Below, piece by piece: positions 26,696 to 34,706 of a DNA stretch of 64,000 bases. This DNA comes from HK1 sp965215295 (GTDB lineage Bacteria > Pseudomonadota > Gammaproteobacteria > HK1): assembly GCA_965215295.1 (NCBI GenBank), contig OZ244045.1, forward strand, positions 3,410,001-3,474,000. Direction: 5' to 3'. Both the position numbers and the translations under genes were made by a program. The notes beneath the pieces were generated by a model. That model saw nothing but the letters and a program-made list of their open reading frames with translations, did no database searches and had not been told where the DNA came from. Position 1 is the stretch's first letter. Each line of letters opens with the position of its first letter.

Positions 26696-27526
26696 ATGGC
26701 ATACAAGGACATTCTCGTCGTCCTCGACGACACCGCCCAGTGCGAAGTACGGACCGACGTGGCGCTCCAGCTTGCGCGGAAGCACGAGGCGCACCTCATC
26801 GGCCTGCTGGTCATCGAGGGCTTCTCCATCCCGTCCCACGCGATGGCCGAGCTTCCTTCGAGCGTGATGGCGCTGCGCCGGCAAATGGAGGATGAGGCGC
26901 GCGCACGGGTCCGGGAGAAGTTCGAGCGGCAGGCCGATGCGGCCGGCATACCGAACGAGTGGTACACGACGGAAGGCGACATGGTGAAGACGGTTGCGCT
27001 GTTCAGCCGCCATGCCGACCTCGCCGTCATCGGACAGGAAAGCCCGGAGGGCAGCGGTTTCGGCGCCAGTCCGGATCTCGCCGAGAACGTGGTCCTGGCG
27101 AGCGGGCGCCCGGTCCTCGTCGTGCCCTACGTCGGCAAGTACGGGCATGTCGGCGAGCGCGTGATGATCGCATGGGATGCGAGCCGGGAGGCGGCCCGCG
27201 CGGTCGCCGATGCCCTGCCGGTGCTCCAGGCGGCGGAGGACGTCCTGGTGCTGTCGGCGAACCCCGAGTCGGGCCGGCACGGCGCCCTCCCGGGCGCGGA
27301 CATCGCCCGGCATCTTGCCCGCCACGACGTGAAGGTGGAGGTACAACGGATCGAGAGCGGCGAGGTCCCGGTCGCGGACCTGCTGCTCAACCGGATCTCG
27401 GATGCATCCATCGACCTGCTCGTGATGGGCGCCTACGGCCACGCGCGGGTGCGCGAGATCTGGCTCGGCGGAGTGACCCGGGACGTGCTCCGGCACATGA
27501 CGGCGCCGGTGCTGATCTCCCATTAG
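26696..27526 (+). CDS. Universal stress protein, tandem UspA domains
   Basis: A 276-residue protein made of two UspA domains. The first (residues ~1-145) begins YKDILVVLDDTAQCEVRTDVALQLARKHEAHLIGLLV; the second (~155-276) begins ERVMIAWDASREAARAVADALP. The second ends with the nucleotide-binding motif MGAYGHARVREIWLGGVTRDVL, whereas the first has only a weak version (GQESPEGSGFGASPDLAENVVL), so ATP binding is likely confined to the second half. ATG at 26696 is the obvious start; open sequence upstream is not coding-like. UspA proteins protect against starvation and oxidative stress. It is a single-gene unit. Confidence 0.92.
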   Translation: MAYKDILVVLDDTAQCEVRTDVALQLARKHEAHLIGLLVIEGFSIPSHAMAELPSSVMALRRQMEDEARARVREKFERQADAAGIPNEWYTTEGDMVKTVALFSRHADLAVIGQESPEGSGFGASPDLAENVVLASGRPVLVVPYVGKYGHVGERVMIAWDASREAARAVADALPVLQAAEDVLVLSANPESGRHGALPGADIARHLARHDVKVEVQRIESGEVPVADLLLNRISDASIDLLVMGAYGHARVREIWLGGVTRDVLRHMTAPVLISH

Positions 27527-27715
27527 GAGTCTGCGCCGCGGTCAAACCGGAACACTACCCATCGTCCGTCCAGTATTGCGGACCCTCGGCAACGGACTCC
27601 CCTCGGCGCCCGGCCGTCGAGGACACCTTGTCCGCTCGTCTCGCCCTTGGGGCGCCTGCGAAACGCGGGCTACACTCCACCGTCATCGAACCCATCCGCA
27701 CGCACGGAGACCCAC

Positions 27716-28735
27716 ATGCCTTTCAATGCGGATGCCGCGACGGCCGGGCTCCCGGTGAATGAGCTCCCGGCGGAGTCCCGCCGCCCGCACGCCCCCGAAT
27801 TCCCCGGCTGCCATCCATTCCCCCTCAAACGCGAAGACCTGGATTCCTTCGACGGCCGCTTCGAGTACTGGGACGGCGACACCGAGACCGCTTGGCGGGT
27901 GAGCGAGCCCACCGGCTACACCCACGAACGGCCCTCGCAGCGCCTCGCGGCCCTGGTCGAGCTGATCGCCCAGTCCCGCGGCTCTCCCATCGAGTGCTGC
28001 GGCACGATGGACTTGCTGCTGCGCAACGCGCGCGGCGAGAAGTGGCGGATCATGCAGGCCGACCAGGCGGTGTACCTGCATCCGGGGCGCGTCCGGCTGC
28101 CGACCGAAGCGATGGAGATCGGCTGGCACGACCGCCCGGACGTGGTGCTGGAGGTGGACCACACCACCGACGTTCGCCGGGGCAAGCTGGGGCTGTACGA
28201 GGCGTGGGGGTTCCCGGAGGTGTGGGTGGATGTGCCGGAGGCGGGGTATGTCCCGAGTCGTCCGGCCGGCCTGTCGCCGGGACTGACGATCCACGTGCTG
28301 GAGGACGGCGGCTACCGGACGGTGACGGAGAGCCGGGCGTTTCCGGGCTGGACGGCGGCCGAGATCCACACGGCGATGAACGAAGCGACGTTGTCGATGG
28401 AGACCAGCCGGGTGCTGCGTCGGGTGGGACGGGCGTTGGGGGCGCGGGAGGGCACCCGCCCTGGCGATACGCCATGGCTGCGCATGGAGCGTCGCGAGGC
28501 CCGTGCCGAGGGACGTGCCCAAGGACGTGCCGAAGGACGCACCGAAGGGCAACGGGCGATGCTGGTCCGCCAGGCTGCGCGGCGGTTCGGCGCCGGGACG
28601 GCGGATCGGCTGTCCGCGCTACTCGCCCGTATCGACGATCCGGCCCGGCTCGCCGAGGTCGGCGACCGGATCGTCGATTGCGCCACCGGCGCCGAGCTGC
28701 TCGACCGCGTGGAGGGGCTCGACACCCGCGCTTGA
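27716..28735 (+). CDS. Uma2 family (DUF820) protein with C-terminal charged repeat
   Basis: A 339-residue protein. Residues ~35-210 are a Uma2/DUF820 restriction-like fold: QRLAALVELIAQ, CCGTMDLLLRN, MQADQAVYLHP, RPDVVLEVDHTTDVRRGKLGLYEAWGFPEVWVDVPE (D...E...K core). A spacer of ~45 residues leads to a short repeat REARAEGRAQGRAEGRTEGQR near 260-280, then a helical RQAARRFGAGTADRLSALLARIDDPARLAEVGDRIVDC tail. Similar repeat-plus-tail arrangements are common in PD-(D/E)XK proteins of the Rpn/transposase-like group, so the tail is probably a dimerisation or DNA-binding module. The function is not established. Confidence 0.82.
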   Translation: MPFNADAATAGLPVNELPAESRRPHAPEFPGCHPFPLKREDLDSFDGRFEYWDGDTETAWRVSEPTGYTHERPSQRLAALVELIAQSRGSPIECCGTMDLLLRNARGEKWRIMQADQAVYLHPGRVRLPTEAMEIGWHDRPDVVLEVDHTTDVRRGKLGLYEAWGFPEVWVDVPEAGYVPSRPAGLSPGLTIHVLEDGGYRTVTESRAFPGWTAAEIHTAMNEATLSMETSRVLRRVGRALGAREGTRPGDTPWLRMERREARAEGRAQGRAEGRTEGQRAMLVRQAARRFGAGTADRLSALLARIDDPARLAEVGDRIVDCATGAELLDRVEGLDTRA

Positions 28736-28884
28736 CCGGGCCGTCGCGGATCGCGGAAAGGTGCTGATTTTCTGTCTCATCGGGAACCTCTACGATGCAG
28801 ATCCATGTATGACCGACGTATCCGGAGACAAGGCTGCGAGTCGCGTCGTGCTGCCTCCGCCGACCGGCGTGTCCGCTGCGGGCG

Positions 28885-30432
28885 TCAGGCCCGCTCCACC
28901 GCGAACGCCGTCACGTTGCGCGTCTCCTTGCTGAACTCCACCCCGATCAGGTGGATCGGCTCCCCGGACGCGCGGTACTTGTCCGCGTATCCCCGCTCCT
29001 TGAGCTGCGCCAGTGCGGCTCCCTCGGTCGCCTGCTCCACCACCTTGAACTCGAACAGGTAGACGTTGCCCCCGAAGCGCACCGCCATGTCCGCGCGCCC
29101 CCGGTTGCTCGAGTCCTCCACCGTGACGTCGAACCCGGTCGCCGCGAAATAGGAATAGAACACGCTGGCGTAGTAGCCTTCGTAGTCTGCGACGGCATTG
29201 TTCGTGTACCACTCGTAGGGAATGCTCGCGAAGAACGCTTGGAACAGCGTCTCCATCCCCGCGAAGTCGTTGGCCTCCAGCAGATCGTACAGGCGGTCGA
29301 TGTTGGCGGTCTGACGAGCAGCATCCTGCACCAGGCGCCGCAGCAGGCTCTCGTTCAGGCTCTGCCGGACCTCCCGGTTCGGGTATCCCAGGCGGTAGCG
29401 GCGGACACCGCCGCGGTCCCGGACGTGCTTGATCGTCAGGTAGCCGGTCTGGAACAGTAGCGCCTCGGTAGCGATGGCGCCGACGTCGAACGAGGAGAGC
29501 AGTTCGCCACTCGTCAGCATCCCGTCAAGCTCCAGTGAACCGACCCGGCGCTGGAACAGTGTCTCCACGAGAAACGTCGGCGTGGCGCTCTCGAACCAGT
29601 AGCAGCCGAACTCGCGTTTGTCGAACAGGAGCAGGATGTCGAACGGGTTGTACACCTTCTCTGCGCCCCGCCAGTTGTAGCCGTTGTACCAGTCGCGGAC
29701 CCGTTCCCGGTCCAGGCCCGGCAGCTCCGGGGCGAACACCGTGTCGAGGTCCGTCTCGGTGTAGCCGCAGACGGCCGAATAGCGCGGGTCGAGCGTAATG
29801 TCGGTCAGGTTGTTGAGGCCGGAGAACACGCTCACTTTCGAGAATTTGCTTACCCCCGTGAGAAAGGTGAAACGAACGTGCGCATCGCTGGACTTGATCG
29901 TCGAGTACAGCCCCCGCAGGTAGTTGCGGTTGGCGCGGGCGACGTCAGGCGTATCGAGGGAGTCCAGAATCGGCTTGTCGTATTCGTCGACCAGCACCAC
30001 CACGCGCCGGCCGGTGCTTGCGTGCAGCGTACGAAGAAGATCACGAAGCCGCTCGGGCGCCGTGTCGTGCTCCACCGCGACCCCGTTGTCCTGCCCCGCG
30101 GCGGCCAGTTGCGCCATCGCATTGGTATGCACGTACCCGGGCTCGCCGAAGTGTCCACCGCCGAAATCGAGTCGGACGACGGGATGGCGGACCGACCAGT
30201 CCCAGCGGTCGTAGATGTGCAATCCCGCGAACAGCGGCTGGTTGCCCTCGAACAGCTCCTTCAGGGTGTCCAGCAGCAGACTCTTGCCGAAGCGCCGCGG
30301 GCGCGACAGGAAGTAGTGCTTGCCTTCGTCCAGCAGTCGGGCGATGAAGCCGGTCTTGTCGACGTAGTAGCAGTCCTCCTCCCGCAGCTCGCGGAACGTT
30401 TGCAGTCCGATCGGCAGTCTCCGTCTTGTCAT
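28885..30432 (-). CDS. AAA-ATPase-like protein with C-terminal PD-(D/E)XK (DUF1703) domain
   Basis: A 515-residue protein of the common AAA-ATPase_like/PDDEXK architecture. The N-terminus RLPIGLQTFRELREEDCYYVDKTGFI is diagnostic, followed by the P-loop SRPRRFGKSLLLDTL, Walker B VVVLVDEYDKPIL and the FLTGVSKFSKVSVFSGLNNL segment. The C-terminal ~110 residues hold the nuclease-like domain (YYASVFYSYFAATGF, GRADMAVRFGGNVYLFEFKV with D, E and K). These proteins are present in many copies in some bacteria and are variable between strains; their role is unknown, with mobile-DNA or defence functions proposed. The gene stands alone on the minus strand. Confidence 0.9.
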   Translation of the reverse strand: MTRRRLPIGLQTFRELREEDCYYVDKTGFIARLLDEGKHYFLSRPRRFGKSLLLDTLKELFEGNQPLFAGLHIYDRWDWSVRHPVVRLDFGGGHFGEPGYVHTNAMAQLAAAGQDNGVAVEHDTAPERLRDLLRTLHASTGRRVVVLVDEYDKPILDSLDTPDVARANRNYLRGLYSTIKSSDAHVRFTFLTGVSKFSKVSVFSGLNNLTDITLDPRYSAVCGYTETDLDTVFAPELPGLDRERVRDWYNGYNWRGAEKVYNPFDILLLFDKREFGCYWFESATPTFLVETLFQRRVGSLELDGMLTSGELLSSFDVGAIATEALLFQTGYLTIKHVRDRGGVRRYRLGYPNREVRQSLNESLLRRLVQDAARQTANIDRLYDLLEANDFAGMETLFQAFFASIPYEWYTNNAVADYEGYYASVFYSYFAATGFDVTVEDSSNRGRADMAVRFGGNVYLFEFKVVEQATEGAALAQLKERGYADKYRASGEPIHLIGVEFSKETRNVTAFAVERA

Positions 30433-30762
30433 TGGTCGATGATCTCGAGCGTGGCGGCGTCGAGGCCCAGCGCCCGGAGCACGGGACCGAATCGGCCGGC
30501 GAAGCTCCCCACCACAGGACCTTCGACAATCATATGTTGCTCACCGCAATGGAGCACGAGGGAATCCGTCACGTAGCCGGACCGGTGCCCGAAACGGACG
30601 TCTTCCGGCAGGTCCGCGGGGCGCCGACCTCGATGGCGAGTTCCTGCCTCGGCACGACGCCGACCACGCCTGACAGTACCGGTCGTCGCCGTGCCATTGC
30701 AATGCAGGGTCCGACTCGACGAGCGCTTCGGCCCCGGATCGCCGACGAATCGTGACCGGCCG
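30433..30762. other. Intergenic region upstream of the AAA/PD-(D/E)XK gene
   Basis: 330 bases with no gene that I can support. Promoter sequences for the minus-strand ATPase gene are expected near 30440-30500. Frames across the region lack coding features. Confidence 0.35.
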
Positions 30763-30942
30763 CACTACGCTCGGGCGTATGCTTGGTTCAATCTTGCCGC
30801 CTCCCGATTCCCGGCATCGGAGCAAAGCCGTCGCGACGAGGCGGTGGAGACGCGCGATCAGGCCGTGTCGTTGTTGGCCCCGGCGGGAGTCGCCCGGGCC
30901 CAGCGATGGGCGCGGGAGTGGCGGCCCGGGACCGATTCGTAG
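30763..30942 (+). pseudogene. C-terminal relic of a Sel1-repeat protein
   Basis: The translation HYARAYAWFNLAASRFPASE, then a segment ending ARAQRWAREWRPGTDS, matches the way Sel1-like repeat proteins end: a last repeat AYxWFNLAA, a helix RRDxVxxxMTPAQ and a closing AxRLAREWxP. Only ~60 residues remain, without the preceding repeats or an own start; upstream sequence in the frame is not Sel1-like. I infer a gene fragment left by deletion or rearrangement. The remaining stretch to 31306 (364 bases) shows no gene. Confidence 0.5.
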
Positions 30943-31306
30943 CCGCCTGGACCGGAACCGCTCGCGGGGGATGCGGGCGGCGATGCGAGCCGCCGGACCG
31001 CCGTGGCACAACGTACCCTCCACCGGGGAGCCCGTCCGGGACCAGACGTCCAGCCGCGGCATCGATCATCGTTTCTCGGAAGTTCCACGAAAGAAGGCAG
31101 GATACCCGGGTGCGAGGTCGTTGCCGGTTACGCCCACCGGTGTCTCGGGTTGGAACGAGCAGCCGAATTCGGTGCGGATCGAACCGGCCGGAAAACATCG
31201 GGTCCGCGGAGTAGACTCGCGAGATCGTGGCCGCGCAGGGAAAGAGACCGAATCTCGGCGCTGGTGGTCCGGCGTCCGAGACAGGCATACCGCCCCGGAG
31301 AGTCCC

Positions 31307-32290
31307 ATGCCGCTGACCGAAGAAAGGTTGCGTGCCGCCGCCATGCGAGCAGTCGCCGAATCCGGCGTGCAGGCCGTCGTCCTGTTCGGCTCCCGCGCAC
31401 GAAAGGCGCATCGCAAGGCGAGCGATTGGGATGTCTGTGTCGTCGGGGTCGGAGACAGGGCGCGCGCGGAGCAGGCTCTCGGGCTCGCCTTCGAGGAGCA
31501 GGGAGAGGTGGATCTGCTGTGCGCGGACACCGGCCGGGTTCTGAGGGATGCCTCGCAAGGGACGGTGTGGGCAGGCGTCGTCACCGAAGGACGGGTGCTG
31601 GCCGGTGACGGCGAAATTCTGAAAGGGATCGAGGTGCAACCGGTGAACCCCGACACGGTCGAGGAGACAATGGCGAACATCAGGGTCGCGATCGTGCGAG
31701 GGCTTCAGGCAACCGTACCGCCCGGCCCGAATGAAGAGGTGCATGGCAGGGATGCACGCATGCGCGAAGGAAGCCGAGCGAGCGCGGACGCGGCGGAGAT
31801 GGCCATCCGAATCATGATGGCGCTCGCCGGGATCCAGCCAAGCGGCGGGCATCTCGTCGCAAGACACGCGGAGATCCTGGAACGGCACTCGGCAACGCAA
31901 GATACGGAAGCCGCCCGGGAGCTGGTTCGGGCGATGGCGAGGCTCGCGGGAAGAGTGAACGGAGGAACGCAACGCGCGCACAACGCGCTCTACCACGGCC
32001 AAGCCGACCCGGAGAAGACCTGGAGGGAGCGCGTGTTCCACGCGATGGCGACGCATTCCGCGTTCATCGAGGGGTTGCTCGCGGGAGAGGGGCCGCTCGC
32101 GGGGCTGAAGCAGCATGCACGGAGGCAAGCGCTCACCGAGACGATGCGCCAGGCGGCGCGGGACGTGAGGGAGACGCGGAACGAGTTCTCGAAGAGATAC
32201 GGAGGCGACGCGGATGAAGTCGTCATCAGGAAAATGGAGCAGTGGCGCCAACGCTGCGAGCAGGCATCGGCGAGGGCAGGGAACGCGTGA
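31307..32290 (+). CDS. MNT-type nucleotidyltransferase fused to a HEPN-like domain
   Basis: A 327-residue protein. Residues ~1-95 are a minimal nucleotidyltransferase: VVLFGSRARKAHRKASDWDV has the GSxxxG-like turn and the DxD metal pair, with a third acidic residue in EVDLLC. Residues ~120-300 are all-helical and resemble HEPN or DUF86-type domains; RAHNALYHG gives an R-x6-H pattern that could be the HEPN RNase site. Separate MNT and HEPN genes form toxin-antitoxin pairs (MntA/HepT) in which the transferase AMPylates and silences the HEPN toxin; here both are on one chain. Start ATG 31307 (MPLTEERL). The next gene begins at the base after its stop. Confidence 0.75.
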   Translation: MPLTEERLRAAAMRAVAESGVQAVVLFGSRARKAHRKASDWDVCVVGVGDRARAEQALGLAFEEQGEVDLLCADTGRVLRDASQGTVWAGVVTEGRVLAGDGEILKGIEVQPVNPDTVEETMANIRVAIVRGLQATVPPGPNEEVHGRDARMREGSRASADAAEMAIRIMMALAGIQPSGGHLVARHAEILERHSATQDTEAARELVRAMARLAGRVNGGTQRAHNALYHGQADPEKTWRERVFHAMATHSAFIEGLLAGEGPLAGLKQHARRQALTETMRQAARDVRETRNEFSKRYGGDADEVVIRKMEQWRQRCEQASARAGNA

Positions 32291-32455
32291 ATGGGGCTGC
32301 GATTTCAGAAACGAATTCGTGTTCTCCCCGGTGTCCGCGTAAACGTCGGGCTGCGCGGTGTCAGTACGTCGCTCGGGGTGCGGGGCGCCTCCGTCACGGT
32401 TGGAAAGCGCGGTGTGTATGCCAACGTCGGAGCCCCGGGTACCGGTCTTTCCTGA
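32291..32455 (+). CDS. Short DUF4236 protein
   Basis: A 54-residue frame whose ATG follows the TGA of the MNT-HEPN gene without any spacing (TGAATG). The product MGLRFQKRIRVLPGVRVNVG continues with STSLGVRGASVTVGKRGVYA and ends PGTGLS, which is the complete N-terminal DUF4236 signature (GxRFRKxxxxxPGxxxNxxxxGxSxSxGxxGxxxxxGxxGxYxxxGxPGTGLSY). Most family members continue after GTGLSY with a variable, often membrane-linked tail; here a TGA replaces the Tyr codon, so it is either a minimal form or truncated. The function of DUF4236 is unknown. Coupling to a likely toxin suggests a partner role, as inference. Confidence 0.8.
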   Translation: MGLRFQKRIRVLPGVRVNVGLRGVSTSLGVRGASVTVGKRGVYANVGAPGTGLS

Positions 32456-32674
32456 CGATCACGCATCGACGACGCCACCGGAGGCCGGGCGTCCTCGCGC
32501 ACCGCCGTCGACGAAGAGCATGTGCAGGTGGATGATGAGGTTCAACGCCAAACCGAAATTTCTCTTGAACAAGCTGATCACCGGAAAGATTCGCGTTGAC
32601 GCTCTCGACGTTGCAGGTCTCCCTGCCACACCTGGGCAGTTTTCTGCAACAAGAACCGCAAGTGGAGTACCGAC

Positions 32675-34285
32675 ATGAAGTTCAAGAGCGCCACAATCAA
32701 GGATTTCAAACGCTTTACGGATTTGACCGTTCGTCGTGTTCCAGATACCGCACGACTGATCATGCTTGCCGGCCCGAACGGTTGCGGAAAATCCTCTTTT
32801 TTCGAAGCTCTGTATACTTGGTACAAATGGACATCACGGAAGGACCAATCATGGGAAGCGGACTATCACATCAAGGCCGACTCACATTCGGGAGGTCAGC
32901 GGAACTGGAAAAACGCCGTCAATCTTTATTTCCATGATCCTGTGCTTGATGAACCAAAGAAATCTTTGTATATGCGATCCGCATACAGAAATGACCCGGA
33001 ATTTCGAATCAACAATCTCCAACGGCTCGGAGATCCGCTTGATCAGATTTCGTTCCAGAGGATTATAGATAATGATGCAGCGGTAAGTCGAAATTACCAG
33101 AGATTGGTCTGTCAGGGTCTTGAAGACTTGCACAGTCTGGAGGAGGGGTCGACAGCTTCTGGTCACTACCGGAACAGTATCAAGGAGATACAGAAATCAC
33201 TTCGCCGGCTGTTTCCTGAGTTGGAGCTGAACAGTCTCGGAAATCCATTGGAGGGTGGCACTTTTCGCTTTACAAAGGGAACGAGCCAAGGTTTCTTGTT
33301 CAAGAACCTTTCAGGAGGGGAGAAGGCCGTGTTCGACCTGATCCTGGATCTGGTCATCGCTGGACGATACTACGACAACACTCTATTCTGCATCGACGAA
33401 CCCGAGTCGCACATGAACGCGCGTCTTCAGGCGGAGCTTCTGTCGGTGCTCTACGATCTCATCCCGGAGAATTGCCAATTGATGCTGGCGACGCATTCTG
33501 TCGGAATGACGCGACGGGCGCGAGACATTGAAGCCGAGAGCCATGGGAGCGTGGTGTTTCTGGACTTCGGAGATCGAGATTTCGACCAGTCACAAGTGAT
33601 CGAGCCGACAGCACCCGACCGCGCTTTCTGGAATAGGGCCTACGAAGTCGCGCTCGATGACTTGGCCGCCTTGGTTGCGCCGAGCAGGGTCGTGATCTGC
33701 GAGGGGCATCCGAAAATGGACCCTCCTCCCCGCAATCATTCACACGATGCTCGATGCTACGAAACCATATTTGAGGCCGAGTTTCCGGAGACGCGGTTCG
33801 TGTCGATGGGCAACGACCGGGAGGTTTCCGGGGACAAGCGTGGGCTGGCAGAAGCGTTACGGTTGTTGATCGGTGGGCTGGAGGTCGTGCGGCTGATCGA
33901 TCGTGACGATCGGAACAACAAGGAGATCACCGAACTGGTCAGAGAAGGCATCAGGGTACTGTCTCGGCGCAACCTTGAATCTTTCTTGTTCGACGACGAG
34001 GTTCTGCAGGCGCTTTCAAATTCGGTAAACAAAGGCGATAAAACGGAGGAGCTTCTCGCGGCGAAGAAGCGCATATGCGCCCAAAAGATTGGCGCTCCAC
34101 CGGACGATCTGAAATCAGCAAGCGGCGAGATCTATGTCGCGTGCAAGAACATATTGGGACTCACTCAGCCGGGGAACAACGCGAGCACTTTCATGCGAGA
34201 CACACTCGCGCCACTCATCAAGCAGGGAATGAACGTGTACGGGGAATTGCGGCACGACATCTTCGGATCTCAGACCGACTCCTGA
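32675..34285 (+). CDS. AAA ATPase with C-terminal TOPRIM/DUF4435-like nuclease domain
   Basis: A 536-residue protein. The ATPase half has Walker A AGPNGCGKSSFFEAL (residues ~31-45), ABC-type signature LSGGEKAVFDL (~213), Walker B LFCIDEPESHMNAR and the switch histidine in LATHSVGM. The C-terminal ~200 residues carry TOPRIM-like acids: VVICEGHPKMD (~338), LIDRDDRNNKE (~407) and a following SRRNLESFLF box resembling the ENYL-type motif of DUF4435. The layout is that of OLD-family and related defence nucleases, and of AriA plus AriB (PARIS) joined in one chain; which of these is nearest cannot be settled by eye. Base composition is clearly more AT-rich than the flanks, indicating recent transfer. 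Confidence 0.8.
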   Translation: MKFKSATIKDFKRFTDLTVRRVPDTARLIMLAGPNGCGKSSFFEALYTWYKWTSRKDQSWEADYHIKADSHSGGQRNWKNAVNLYFHDPVLDEPKKSLYMRSAYRNDPEFRINNLQRLGDPLDQISFQRIIDNDAAVSRNYQRLVCQGLEDLHSLEEGSTASGHYRNSIKEIQKSLRRLFPELELNSLGNPLEGGTFRFTKGTSQGFLFKNLSGGEKAVFDLILDLVIAGRYYDNTLFCIDEPESHMNARLQAELLSVLYDLIPENCQLMLATHSVGMTRRARDIEAESHGSVVFLDFGDRDFDQSQVIEPTAPDRAFWNRAYEVALDDLAALVAPSRVVICEGHPKMDPPPRNHSHDARCYETIFEAEFPETRFVSMGNDREVSGDKRGLAEALRLLIGGLEVVRLIDRDDRNNKEITELVREGIRVLSRRNLESFLFDDEVLQALSNSVNKGDKTEELLAAKKRICAQKIGAPPDDLKSASGEIYVACKNILGLTQPGNNASTFMRDTLAPLIKQGMNVYGELRHDIFGSQTDS

Positions 34286-34388
34286 TTCCTGCGAATGGTA
34301 TGCCCATGTATTTGTTCACGCCGCCCCGGTTCGCTATGCGCAAGCACGGCGGGCCGGCCGGAGTGCCGTTCCAGGGTCAGGTGGGGGC

Positions 34389-34529
34389 ACACTTCGCCGG
34401 TTCGGCCCCTGGATGTTGGAAGATCCCGTCGGCCGCACGGTGGTCGTGCTGCTGGCCAGCGGGGACAAGCGTTCCCGGGACGACGACATCGCGACGGTCC
34501 TGCGCCTCGCGCGGAACGCGGAGCATGAG
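34389..34529 (+). pseudogene. Relic of a RelE/HigB-type toxin
   Basis: The frame reads TLRRFGPWMLEDPVGRTVVV followed by LLASGDKRSRDDDIATVLRLARN. The TVVxLLxxGDKxxxxxDIxxAxxLA pattern is the C-terminal third of small RelE/ParE-family addiction toxins. The N-terminal two thirds and a start are missing and no antitoxin gene follows; downstream sequence switches into the relaxase relic on the other strand. Confidence 0.45.
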
Positions 34530-34534
34530 CGTGG

Positions 34535-34663
34535 ACCGCCGGCGCGCGCCATGCGGCCGGTCTCCGGGTTCTGCATCCGGGTCTCCACAATGTTCTCCTC
34601 GACCCAGGCGAGCGTGCGCTTCACAGCCCGGTCGTACGCCTCATAGTGGCTATTGACGATTTT
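34535..34663 (-). pseudogene. Relic of a MOBF-type conjugative relaxase
   Basis: On the minus strand the translation HYEAYDRAVKRTLAWVEENI continues VETRMQNPETGRMARAGG. This resembles the helix of MOBF relaxases (TrwC/TraI/TraA type) just before the catalytic HxDxxH region, where an alanine-rich helix is followed by an ETR...GxxxRAGG segment. The homology stops abruptly at the point where the toxin relic starts on the opposite strand, so two gene fragments have been joined. Confidence 0.42.
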
Positions 34664-34706
34664 TCTCCATGGAACGGATTTGGCAACATCACGTTGCGTC
34701 CAACGA

